DNA from: Carnobacterium sp. 17-4
Lineage (GTDB): Bacteria > Bacillota > Bacilli > Lactobacillales > Carnobacteriaceae
DNA: 64,000 nt
Assembly (NCBI RefSeq): GCF_000195575.1
Contig: NC_015391.1
Location: forward strand, 1,512,363 to 1,576,362
Direction: 5' to 3'
The notes under the pieces are model-generated. The model ran no database searches and was not told the DNA's origin. It saw only the letters and a list, made by a program, of their open reading frames with translations. This document shows, one piece after another, positions 42,611 through 56,100 of the stretch (position 1 is its first letter; the number at the start of each line of letters is the position of its first letter). The position numbers and the translations under genes are program-made.

Positions 42611-44445
42611 CTATTTCCATCTCCTTTTAATTTTTTTAAATCAGACTCTGCAATTGCAGTGTTTAATTTTACTATGTGAGCAGCTTTTGCTTCATCTGTC
42701 CAGCCATAATAGCGGGCCATTTCAGCAATCACTGGTTTTATTATACCATCTAAAGTGTCGCGCATAAATAACATATGATTTGTGCGACGGATTAAGAAGT
42801 CATTTGGTGTAAGCGCCATTTCTTCCTTCATAGCATACCATAAGCTTAGTGTATCTGCTAGAGTTAACCCCTCTACTTGTTCTACTTCATCAAGCAAAGC
42901 AAATACGTCAGGAGCGTTGGATCCATAAAGGTTAGCAAGGTACATGGCTTCGGATTCGCTTAAGCCTTTTTCAACACCCATTTGGGCTAATTTTTCTGTT
43001 TCTTCATCCACTTCTTGCGGGCTGATTTCTCCACCAGATACTGGGTACTTAGCAGAATCAATCAATTCATAAGAGATGTTGAAATCGTTTTGCAAGATCT
43101 CAATCACAGCTTCCATCGCGCCAAGTGCCATTTTACGATAGTCAGTTATCTTTCCACCAGCTACTGTGATCATACCGTCTTCATCAATGTCTAACGCACT
43201 TCCACGTGAAATCGCTGAAGGGTTGTCTTCTGATTCAGAGTTGCTTGTTTCGATATTTTTCAATGCGTCTTCTACTGTATAACGGTCGACTTCCCCCTTT
43301 TGGAATTGTTCGATTGTAGAAAGGACATTGTTAAAACTTTCATCTGAGATTGGTTGGCTATTGCCACCATTGTAGTCAGAACCACCATTTGACGAAATCA
43401 ACGGGCGCAATCCTGCCCAACTTGATTCGATGTCATCAATCGTGATTTCAGCTGAAGGGTAACGGTTATTAACTATTTCTAGTAAATAATCAACGTCTTC
43501 TTGCTCAACAGTTGGATGTGCAAAGTCACCTTTGTAATCTGTATCCGTTGTTCCAAAGTACGTTTTTTCTTCACGAGGAATCACAAATACCATACGGCCA
43601 TCGTTTTTACCGGTATCAAAATAAGTGGGTTGTGGAACGTATAATTTTTTGCTGTCTACAACCAAGTGAACCCCTTTTGTTGGGCGCATTTGTGGTATAG
43701 CGTCTAATTTAGCGTCCATTTGACGAATCGTGTCCGACCAAGGACCAGTTGAATTCAAGACAACGCGAGCTTTAATATCAAATGTTTCACCAGTTAACAA
43801 GTCTTCTACTTTTGCACCATTGGCTTTGTCGTTTTCATCATGCAAAATGCCCACTACTTTCATACGACTGACCATGTGTCCGCCATCTGCAGCAGCACGT
43901 TTGATGTTTTCAATTACTAAACGAGCATCGTTGTTCCGGTAATCTAGATACACACCTGCACCGAGTAAGCCTTCGCTTTTCAGTTGCGGTTCACGTTCTA
44001 GAACTTCCTCTTTTGTTAATGTGTAGTTCGCATATTTTGTTCCAGTAACACTAGCTAATTGATCGTATAGATCCATCGCTACTTTTAAAGAGAACATAGA
44101 GAACGTAGAACCGGGTTCGTCATAGATTGGCAAGATCATCGGGTCAGCTTTTGGAATGTGAGGTGCGATTCCTTGCACGACAGCACGTTCTTGAACTGTA
44201 TCCGCTACAACTTCAACATCGAAGTTTTTCAAATAACGTAATCCACCGTGAACTAATTTCGTCGAGCGTGAAGAGGTTCCTTCAGCAAAGTCTTGCATTT
44301 CAACAAGCCCTGTTTTAAGACCAGAAGCGCTGGCTTGCAAAGCAGTCCCAGCACCTGTGATCCCTCCACCAATAATTAAAACGTCCAATGTTTCTTCTTT
44401 TAATGCTTTGATATCTTGCTTTCTTCGTTCAATCGAAAAAGCCAT
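42607..44445 (-). CDS. glpO: Alpha-glycerophosphate oxidase
   Basis: A 612-residue FAD enzyme that oxidises glycerol-3-P to DHAP with oxygen, releasing hydrogen peroxide. The FAD motif is LIIGGGITGAGTALQA near residue 24, and the GlpD-like STKLVHGGLRYLKNFD is near 62. An extra segment of about 50 residues (about 355-410, rich in N, S and E) separates GlpO-type from GlpD-type enzymes. That and the LAB context support the oxidase. Middle gene of glpK-glpO-glpF. Confidence 0.92.
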   Translation of the reverse strand: MAFSIERRKQDIKALKEETLDVLIIGGGITGAGTALQASASGLKTGLVEMQDFAEGTSSRSTKLVHGGLRYLKNFDVEVVADTVQERAVVQGIAPHIPKADPMILPIYDEPGSTFSMFSLKVAMDLYDQLASVTGTKYANYTLTKEEVLEREPQLKSEGLLGAGVYLDYRNNDARLVIENIKRAAADGGHMVSRMKVVGILHDENDKANGAKVEDLLTGETFDIKARVVLNSTGPWSDTIRQMDAKLDAIPQMRPTKGVHLVVDSKKLYVPQPTYFDTGKNDGRMVFVIPREEKTYFGTTDTDYKGDFAHPTVEQEDVDYLLEIVNNRYPSAEITIDDIESSWAGLRPLISSNGGSDYNGGNSQPISDESFNNVLSTIEQFQKGEVDRYTVEDALKNIETSNSESEDNPSAISRGSALDIDEDGMITVAGGKITDYRKMALGAMEAVIEILQNDFNISYELIDSAKYPVSGGEISPQEVDEETEKLAQMGVEKGLSESEAMYLANLYGSNAPDVFALLDEVEQVEGLTLADTLSLWYAMKEEMALTPNDFLIRRTNHMLFMRDTLDGIIKPVIAEMARYYGWTDEAKAAHIVKLNTAIAESDLKKLKGDGNR

Positions 44446-44461
44446 GATTTATTTCCTCCTT

Positions 44462-46183
<1,722 letters not shown>

Positions 46184-46221
46184 TTACTTCACAGTTTAAT
46201 CTATTCCAAAGGAGAAATAAA

Positions 46222-46917
46222 ATGATAAAGTCTAAATTTTTACGATTGCTAAGTTATCTGCTTATTTTTGTGGGTCTGCTCTTATTAGTCCTGCCACAAT
46301 TAAATCAATGGCGTATTGGCAACCGCTCAGAAAAAAATGCTGCCATTGCGGAAGAAATCTCCGCCAAAGACATGCAAAACAACCTACATTCAAAGACAAT
46401 TTTTGATTTTGATAGCATTGAAGAAATCAGCACATCAGGTACTTGGCTGTCCCCAGAGATGATTGACCCTAGCTTAATTATCGGCCGTCTTTACATTCCA
46501 AACATAGAACTGAATTTAACAGTCTTTAATGGCCTTTCAAATTCCATTTTACATGCAGGTTTAGGCACTATGCGTCCTGATTTAATGATGGGGAAAGGTA
46601 ATTTCCCAATTGCAGGCCACTATTCTGCAGATCCAGATATTTTGTTTGGCAACCTGATTTCTGTTGAACTTGGAGATAAAATTTACTTAACAGACAACGA
46701 AAAAGTCTATGAATACGAAGTTTATGAAACTCGGTCAGTTGACGTCACTGAAGGCAAATGGATTAAAGACGCAGTCGCTGAAGAACATGGCAAGCCCGTT
46801 ATTTCATTAATGAATTGCTATTACATAGATGGTCAAAATTCGGGCGATCGCTACTTTGTATTTGGTGAACTAGTTGATACCAAAGATTTGGCTGACACCG
46901 ATTTAGATATAAAGTAA
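46222..46917 (+). CDS. Sortase (class A-like)
   Basis: A 231-residue membrane-anchored transpeptidase. A membrane helix is at about residues 9-26. The catalytic His133 (IAGHYS), Cys199 (ISLMNCYY) and Arg210 (SGDRYFVFGEL) are present. The usual TLxTC motif is replaced by SLMNC, so the strand before the Cys is unusual. It is convergent with the LPKTG adhesin gene 197 bases away, so it may be the dedicated anchoring enzyme for it. A general housekeeping role cannot be excluded. Confidence 0.88.
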   Translation: MIKSKFLRLLSYLLIFVGLLLLVLPQLNQWRIGNRSEKNAAIAEEISAKDMQNNLHSKTIFDFDSIEEISTSGTWLSPEMIDPSLIIGRLYIPNIELNLTVFNGLSNSILHAGLGTMRPDLMMGKGNFPIAGHYSADPDILFGNLISVELGDKIYLTDNEKVYEYEVYETRSVDVTEGKWIKDAVAEEHGKPVISLMNCYYIDGQNSGDRYFVFGELVDTKDLADTDLDIK

Positions 46918-46961
46918 ATAGATATAGATAGATGGTAAGTTAGTGTGGTTGGTGCGGCAGT

Positions 46962-47013
46962 GACTTGGTTCGTCCCACTCAAATTCATTTTCCGTTTGAG
47001 TGGGCTCAATAAG
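46962..47013. repeat. Solo unit of the 51-bp repeat family
   Basis: TTGGTTCGTCCCACTCAAA, then TTTCCGTTTGAGTGGG and CTCAATAAGG, match the unit at 4-54 in layout and arm pairing (CCCACTCAAA with TTTGAGTGGG). It is a single copy between the sortase and adhesin genes. Confidence 0.65.
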
Positions 47014-47038
47014 GTTTCATTCAATAAAATAAGAACAA

Positions 47039-47078
47039 AAAAAGAAGATTAGTCTATAATGGACTAATCTTCTTTTTG
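47039..47078. terminator. Bidirectional terminator between sortase and adhesin
   Basis: AAAAGAAGATTAGTC pairs perfectly with GACTAATCTTCTTTT around a short loop, with A and T runs on the two sides. Confidence 0.9.
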
Positions 47079-47113
47079 CTCTGATCATTACTTTTTCCTG
47101 ATAAGAGCGATCA

Positions 47114-50100
47114 CTATCGCTTACTTATTAGCTTTTCTTTTGCCGATTTTCTTTCATAGTAAAACAGACTTACACCTGCTAGAAGCAATACTGCCGCTAA
47201 ACCAGTGTATGTTGCTGCTTCACCAGTTTTTGGTAAATTCTCTTCTTCAGAATTTTTGGTTTCCACTGGATCAGTTGATTCTAATGGATCTGTAGGTCCC
47301 GCTGAATTTGATGGATCCTTTGATTCCGTCGGGTCCTCTTGTTCTACTGGTTCCGTTGGGTCTAAAGGATACTTTGGTTCTGTCGTTTCTGCTGTCTCAC
47401 CTGGTTCTTCAGGGTCCACAGGAACAACCGGTGATGATAAGACAAATCCGAAGTCTAGCGTTGGATCATGCTCTCCATCTTTAGTTAACAGGCGTGACGC
47501 GACTTCCCATGTTGAAGAGTCAATAGAATTGTCATCGCCAACTTCGATTGTTGGAACATATCCTTCCAAAACCTTCGCAGAAGCAACACGATCAATGAAG
47601 ACTCTGTATTCTTTATTGATTGGCAAATTCTTAAAGATATAGAAGCCATTTTTGTCTGTTGTGGTTGCTCCTACTAGATTACCATAAACATCCGTTACTG
47701 GATTGCCATCTTTGTCAGTAATCGTTAAGACTACTCCTTTAAGTGGTACATCTGTTTTGTCTCGTAGACCGTCTTTGTTCTTGTCAAACCAGACATAATC
47801 GCCGACGCTAACTTTAGCTGGAACATATTTATTAGTAAAATTAGCTGATCCATTAGTATAGGTTACAGTAGTTACTAAATTTCCTTCGCTATCATCTATA
47901 ACATCCACAATAACTGTATAATCAGTAGCGTCATACGTTATATACTTTTGGTTGCCTTTAACTTCACGGATGGTATACGTATATTTCCCAACTTTAGCAT
48001 AACTGATTTCATCAAAGATGATTTGACCTGTTGCGTTATTGCTTACTGTTTGAATAACTTCTTTATTTTCATTCAACAAGTTAAATTCAAACTGATCAGC
48101 ACGTAGCTTTTGTCCTTCTAATTTCTTAGAAGCTTCTATTGTTGCAACGCCATCATTTGCACTATAGCTGTTAGTGAAAACAACATTTTCATCACTGTAT
48201 ACAATTTCTGCGTGCAAATTGCCTTCTTTATCATCTATTACTGTTACATCAACTTTAAATTCAGCTGAGTCATAAGTTACTCCACCTTGATCGCCTTTGA
48301 CTTCACGAATCGTATAAGTATGGTCGCCTACTTTGTCATACTTGATTTCGTCAAAGATAATTTGACCTGTTGCATCATTAGTTACTTTTTGAATAACTTC
48401 TTCTGCACTATTTACTAGTTCAAATTCAAATTGACCGTCAGAAAGTTTTTGTCCATTTAATTGTTTGTCTGCTTCAAAAATTACGCTGCCTGGTTCAGTT
48501 GTATACGTATTTGTAAATACTGCTGGACCGTCAACATATCTCTGAGTAGCTATCAATTGTCCCTCACCATTGTCTGTAACTATCACATTAACTACGAATG
48601 AAGTTCCATCATACGTCACACCACCGAGGTCTTCTTTGACTTCACGAATCGTATAAGTGTGTTCTCCTATTTCAGTATAAGTGATTTCGTCAAAGTCAAC
48701 TTGACCTGCTTCATCATTTTTTACGGTTTGAAGAGTATCTCCTTTAGCATTTACTAATTCAAATGCAAATTGATCCGCTACTAGCTTTTGACCTTCCAAT
48801 ATTTTTTTAGCACTTAAATCAACACTGTCTGGTGCTGCTGCGTAATGGTTCGTAAATAGAGGTTCTTCATTATATTTAATAACTGTTTCTAGTTGACCAT
48901 TTCCATTGTCTGTTACCTTAACCGTTGCAGTGTAACGTATATCATCGTACGTTACGCCACCTAGCTTGTCATTTACTTCTTCAATAAAGTAAACATGCTC
49001 GCCCGGTTCTGTATACGTTAATTCAGTAAAGCTAATGTTGCCTTCTGAATCATTTTTTACTGTTTGAATAACTTCTTTATTTTCATTCAACAAGTTAAAT
49101 TCAAACTGTTCAGCACGTAACTTTTGTCCGTCTAATTCCTTAGAAGCTTCGATTGTTGCAACGCCATCATTTGCGCTATAGCTATTAGTGAACACAACAT
49201 TTTCATCACTGTATACAACTTCCGCGTGCAAATTACCTTCTTTATCATCTGTTACCGTTACAACAACTTCATACTTAGTTGTGTCATAAGTTACGCCACC
49301 CTGAGTACCTTTAACTTCACGAATCGTGTACGTGTGTTTGCCTGTTTCGTTATAGCTGATTTGATCAAAGATGATTTGACCATTCGTATTATTTTCTACT
49401 GTTTGAAGAACATTTCCATCAATATCCACTAATTCAAATTCAAATTGTCCTGCGACTAGAATTTGACCATCTAAGGCTTTTTCAGCTTCAAATACAACAC
49501 TATCTGCTGCTGCTGTATAGTTATTGGTAAATACTAATGGTGTCTTGCCTTTATCTAAAGTAGCTGTTAATTGACCTTCGCCATCATCCTTAACGGATAC
49601 CGTTACTTCAAACTCAGTCGTATCATAAGCCATACCACCTTGAACACCTTTAACCTCACGAATGGTATACGTGTGTTCATCCGCTTCACTATAGATGATT
49701 TCATTAAAGATAATTTGGCCATTTGCATTATTTTCTACTGTTTGAAGAATATCTCCATCAGTATTTACTAACTCAAATTCAAATTGTCCTGCGACTAAAT
49801 TTTGTCCTTCTAAGACTTTTTCTGCCTCAATCACAACTTTATCTGGTGCCGTAGTATATTTATTAGTAAAGACTGCCGGGCCAGTGCTATAGCTTTCAGT
49901 AGCAATCAATTGACCTTCTCTTCCATCAACAACTTCAACTGTTACATTAAACACTGATAAGTCATATTCAACTCCACCTTGAGTGCCTGCAACTTCACGA
50001 ATCGTGTAAGTGTGAGTTCCAACTTTACTATAGGACATTTCATCAAAGATGACTTGACCATTTTCGTTATTTTTTTTCGTTTGAATAGATTCACCCTTGT

Positions 50101-53100
50101 CATTTAATAGTTCAAAAGTAAATTGATCTTTAACTAGAGTTTGTCCTTCTAAAAGTTTACTTGCTTCAAGTACAACACTATTTGGATCAGCTTTATACGT
50201 ATTTGTAAACGTAGCTGGACCACTAATGTAGTTAGCTGTAGAAACTAACTGACCTTCTACATCTGCCACATCAACCACAACTGCATACGTATCATCATCA
50301 TACGTCATACCACCTTGGATACCTTGAACCTCACGGATAATATAGGTGTATTTTCCTACAGCTTTATAATTAATTTCATCAAAGATAACTTGTCCATCCG
50401 CATTGTTCGTTGCGGTTTGAACGGTATCTCCAGATTCATCTACCAGCTGATAACTAAATTGTCCATTTACTAATTCTTGCCCTTCTAGCACTTTTTTAGC
50501 TTCAATAACGACTTTACTTGGTTCAGGAGTGTAGCTATTTGTAAAGACTGCCGGCTTATCATAAACTGCTTTGGCTGTTAATTTTCCTTCACCGTTATCC
50601 GTTACAGTTACTTTAACGGTAATTTCATTAGTCGCATAAGTTACGCCTAATTGAGATCCTTTAGCCTCACGAATAGTGTACGTTTGTTCTTCAACTTTAG
50701 TATATGAAATTTCATTGAATAGCACTTGACCATTTGCGTTATTTGTTGCTGTTTGGATTACTTGATTCGTTGAATCGACAAGCTCAAATATAAATTGTTT
50801 GTTTCTGAGTATTTGCCCCTCTAATACTTTACTTGCTTCAAGTACAACCGTATCAGGATCAGTTGTATAAGTATTCTTAAATGCAGCTGGGCCATCTGAA
50901 TAAGTTTCGGTTGCTGTTAATTGACCTTCACCATCATCTGCTACTACAACGTTAACACTAAATTCTTCCTTATCGTAAGCCATGCCCCCTTGGACACCTT
51001 CAACCTCACGAATCGTATAGTTATAATTACCTACTGTATCATAAGAAATTTCATCAAAGTAAATCTTACCCTCAGCATTGTTCGATACCGTTTGGATTAC
51101 TTTGTCCGTGCTTTTGTCAATTAAGTCAAATTTAAATTGACCATCTCTAATTATTTGACCATCTAATAGTTTACTTGCTTCAAACACTACGCTGTCTGGT
51201 TTAGCAGTATAAGTGTTTTTAAACACGACTGGACCACCAACGTACTCAACCTTGGCTTCTAACTCACCTTCGACATCATAAACCTTAACAACGACTTTCC
51301 TAGGTGTAGTATCGTAAGCAATGCCATTCTGTTCTGAATCTACTTCTTCAATTGTATAATTGTACGTTCCTGCAACAGTATAAGGAATTTCAGCAAAGTT
51401 TATTGAACCATCTGCATTGTTCTTTTGTTTCCCAATTTCTGTTCCATCTTCATCGCGTAAGATAAATTCAAATTGATTTTCAACTAAAACTTTACCTTCC
51501 AATTCTTTAGCTGCTGTAATCACAACACTATCAGAATTAGGTTGATATGCATTTTCAAATATAATCGGTCCATCGATATCCTGAACACTTGCCGTAAGCT
51601 TCCCTTTTTTATCATCAGTAACCTGAACGGTAACATCAAATACCGTTTCATCGTATGTGTAGCCCGTCTGACTTCCTGCTACTTCACGAACCGTGTATTT
51701 ATAGTCTCCCGCTTTAGTATAAGTTAATGCCTTAAAATTAATTTGACCATTGGCACTGTTATAAGCAGTGTCCACAAGTCCACCTTCACTATCGTGTAAT
51801 TCAAATTTAAACTGTCCTTCTAATAAAGCTTTATTAGATAACGCTTTTGTTCCTTGAATTACAACAGTGTCCGGAGTAGTGACATACTCATTAGTGAATG
51901 CTGCTGGGCCATCACGATAGACCGAGGTAGCTACTAATTTCCCTGCTCCATCATCCGTAACAACAACATCGACATTAAATTCTTTCGTATCATATTTGAT
52001 ACCATCTTGCCCTTGTATGCCTATTTTTTCCCGAATTTTGTATGAGTAGGTTCCAGTTTTACTGTAGTCAATTGCAGCAAACGTTACCGCTCCGGATTCG
52101 TTATTGCTCTTAGTATCAATCACTTTTCCATCTTCAACTAGCTCAAAGTCAAATTGTCCTGCGGTTAGTGTTTGACCGCCAGTTAACGTTTTACTCGCTG
52201 TTAAACTAGCTGAAACATTGGTTGTTGCATATTCATTGTTAAATATTGCTGTTCCATCTGGGTATGCGAATTCAGCTTTATAACTATGATTTGTTTTATC
52301 ATAAGTTACTGTCAGCTCAACTGACAATTCTTTCGTATCATAAGTTACTCCTCCCAAACTTCCTTTTTCCTCAGAAAGCGTATAGGCTACTTTAACCGAA
52401 CCAGTAGCTTTCAAAGTACTCAGTTGTTCAGCTGTTAACGTTGGGCTCATGGTTACTTTCCCTTGAGCATCGTTATTAGCCGAAGCAGCTATTTTTTTAT
52501 CTACTCCGTACAAATTAAATTTGAATTCTTTATCTTTCAAAGTACGACCACTTATATTTTTTGTAAAATCGAAAGCAGGATTGATAGCAGTATTATAAAC
52601 TGTCAGTCCGTCTTCATCTTTAATATAACCAGCTGGTGTAAAATCTTTACCCGCCGCATCTACTTCCTTAACAGAGAACACATATTTTTCTCCACTAGCT
52701 GTATATTGATCAATCTTGTCCCATTTAACTTCAGTAGTACCCGCAGTTAATGTTTTTAGTTCTGCTTCAGGAACTAGTTCTGCTTCACCGTTCTCAATTT
52801 GACGATAAAGTTGGAAATGAACTGTCGGTCTACTACTTGACCCACCGATCCAGTTTTTAGTTGCAGTAATAGAGCCTTTTTTCACATCATTATTAACAAT
52901 TAAGGCATTGCTAATATCTGGGTTAACTGATGCAACATCACTAACCAGTGGACTCCATTCAGAATCCGTTACTTGCACGATATACTCCCCAGCTCCAGCT
53001 GCTTTTTCTTCAGGAGATGCGTAACCAATAATAATATAAATTGGTTCGGTTAGTTTCTCATAAGCTTCTGGAACACTTTCTTCGGTCACAATATAGCGAC

Positions 53101-56100
53101 CTGCTCTAGCACCTGTTATTTCAAAAACACCATTTACAGTAGTTCCTGAAATGTCCTGATTCTCTACTAGAGAGCCATTCATTTTTACACGTACCAATTT
53201 AAATGTTGCATCAGGAATTTTTGTTCCATTTGGATGTTGCTTATTAAGCGTAAAAGTAACCGTACGACCTTCTCCACCACCACCAAATGACCATTGGCTT
53301 GATGTTGTAGCTGTTGTTACTGAGTGTAATGCTGTTTGTTCAGTACCGCCGAGAATTTGGATATTGTTTTTGACCGTATATTTACCAATCATGGTTTCAT
53401 TCAATCGGGTTGAATAAGTAACCTTTACTGGTTGATTTAACGTACCACCAGCAAAGGTAATCTCAAAGCTACGATTATCGTCAGCAACAGTTACAGTTGC
53501 TCCAGGTATCACAACACCTAATTGGTCAGTGATTATGATGCTACCTGCAACATATGTTTGTTGAGCATCTAATTTGTCTGTAATTAATGCGTTATTAATG
53601 GTTAATCCTAATGGGTTTAACGTAACGGTCCAATCGATATTTTCAGTATCCTCATTTTGAAGACCTGTTTTAGTACTGTTATTATTTGTACCACCTACAA
53701 AAAAATCGATATATGCATTAGCTGATACTGGAGTATGACCGGTATTAGCTAACGTTGTCGTATTTGTATATCTATCTAGCTTTGTGTTAGCAGACGGATA
53801 CTCTAATATTTCTGTTTGATAAGTCACGATATACTGATAAGGACCATCCGGTAAATTAATACTGAACGTATTGTCCGTTTTATCAATGATCACAGAATCT
53901 GTAACATCTTTATTGTTATCAACACGAACAACTTTAATTGTATTTGCAATCAGTCGTTGGTCTGAAGGAATAATATCCGTCAACACAGCACCGACTAAGT
54001 TAACATAATGATTAGCAGTATCTGTATTTGCTGTAGTTTTCCAGTTTATAAGATCTGAATCTTCATTTTGAACAACTTTACCAACTGCTTCTTTTTTAAC
54101 ACCTAATGTTGGTTTTGGAACAGTGAATCCTGTTTTCTTATCTCCGCCTTTATAAGTGATTGCTGCTTCATTTCTCACTAATCCTCGCTCATCTTCTGGT
54201 GACAGTGAGGTCGTGTAAGTAACTGTATATGGAACAGCGTCTAATTGATCAATCCCAAGTGTAAAAACACCATTGACTGGATCTATTAAGCTGTACGCAT
54301 CAGCTGTCATTTTTGTACCGTCTTTAAATACTTGAATATTGCTGATTGTTGCAGTTGCAGGCACATAAGTATCTACTAACTCAAAATCATAGATAACATT
54401 TTTTGATTTGTTAAAAGTAACGGTCCAATCGATCGTCTTGTTACCTGAAGCATCCGTGTTTACTTTAGCTGCTTTAGAAACGTCTGATTCACGTTTTCCC
54501 ACTGTAGCTGTAGCTGGTTCTTCGCCACCTAGCCATTTTAAAACAACGTCATTTTTTTGAGCCTTGTTACTTTTATCATCCGCTGTTGTGCGATAGGTAA
54601 TCTGTAATTTAGCACTCGTCGGTTTGATAAGCGTTATTACAAAGCCAGCTGTGTCACTAGTTAATGTATAATCAGTTCCTACTGCTAATATTTGATTAGT
54701 TTCGGTATTTTTAATAGAAAGAGAGTTTGTAATTAGATCATAGTTACCAGATGTAAACGTATCTGTAATTGTTGAATCTGCATTTAATAAAATTTTACTT
54801 TCATTAAAATTAATTGTCCATTCAATTTCTTGTTCTGTTTTAGCAGTATTGGTAACATATTTCCCGGATTTGGTAATTCCAGCGTTTGGACCTTCTACTC
54901 CTATGTCAGGTCTGATTATATCACCAATCCCCACACCTTTACCGTCTTCAAAGACTAGCTCAGCTTGATTGGCAACTTCAGTCTCCTTCATACCAAGTTC
55001 TGTGTAATAAGTTCTGTAAACGAATTTATATTCATGGGTTCCAGCGTTATTGATATTTAATTCAAAACCAGTACGACCATCAGTATGTTCGTAATATTTT
55101 ATATCAAAGTTTTCTACCGTTTCTCCATCTTTAGTTAAAGTATATAAAGACTCATCAGTAACATCAAATTCTAGATGCAGTGGACTAAAAACGTCTTTTA
55201 CATTGATAGTAGGTACATCAACTTTAGTACTATTCATTGTAACCGTCCAGTCAATATATGGACGACCTTCACCATCAACACCTTGCGCTCCTACCTTACC
55301 ACCTGTAGGAACCGTGTTAACTGGGACAGATGCATTTGCCGAGTTAGGTAGTTCTAAATTGTCTGTGATTGTATTAAGGATACTTTCATTAAGACCTACT
55401 GGTACTGATGAAGAAAACTCAATTCGATACGCTTTTCCGTCTGCATCAAGACCAGGAAATTGAACATTGCCATCGTTATCAAATACTGGCGTTATTGTGA
55501 CAGGTTCTTTTGATACTGACGTAACTTTCCCATCAATATCTGTGTCCACTTCATAAATTTCAACTGAGTTTAAATCAATTTCACCTTTAGAAAGTGCATC
55601 TGTTAAAGTCACTATTCCCAGGTCTTCCTTTCCATAGTTGTACCCTACAGTCCAGTTTATCGTATTACTATCAGCAAGTACTCCACTCTTAGTAATTTCA
55701 GGTATATTACTTGACCAAGTAACGTCAATTTCATCTTTTACTGCTGTCTCGGTGCCATCTAAAGTAATACGAGCATTATTATTGATAGTAAGCGAGCCAC
55801 CACCATCAGGACGTTTTAATTTTGTCGTATACGTTATTTCATAGGCATCTTCAATGTCACCTAGGTTAAGATCAAAACCATTTCCCGTATTTGTTACTGT
55901 AAAATCAGTAACTGGTTCACGACCAGTTTCGACATTTTTATAATTACGAATAATTTTTTCTACTACGAAGCTGCCTTCAACGATTTCTAAATTATCCCCT
56001 AAATCATCGATAATCGTCGCCTTGTCAAAGCTCTCAGCAGAATCATTAACTCTTACTGTCCAATCAACATGAGTAGGATTTTTATCTGTTGCTTGATGGG

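Noticed and set aside
47205..55844. Several plus-strand ORFs inside the adhesin gene
   Set aside because: They are antisense shadows of the repeats, recur at repeat spacing and lack ribosome-binding sites.
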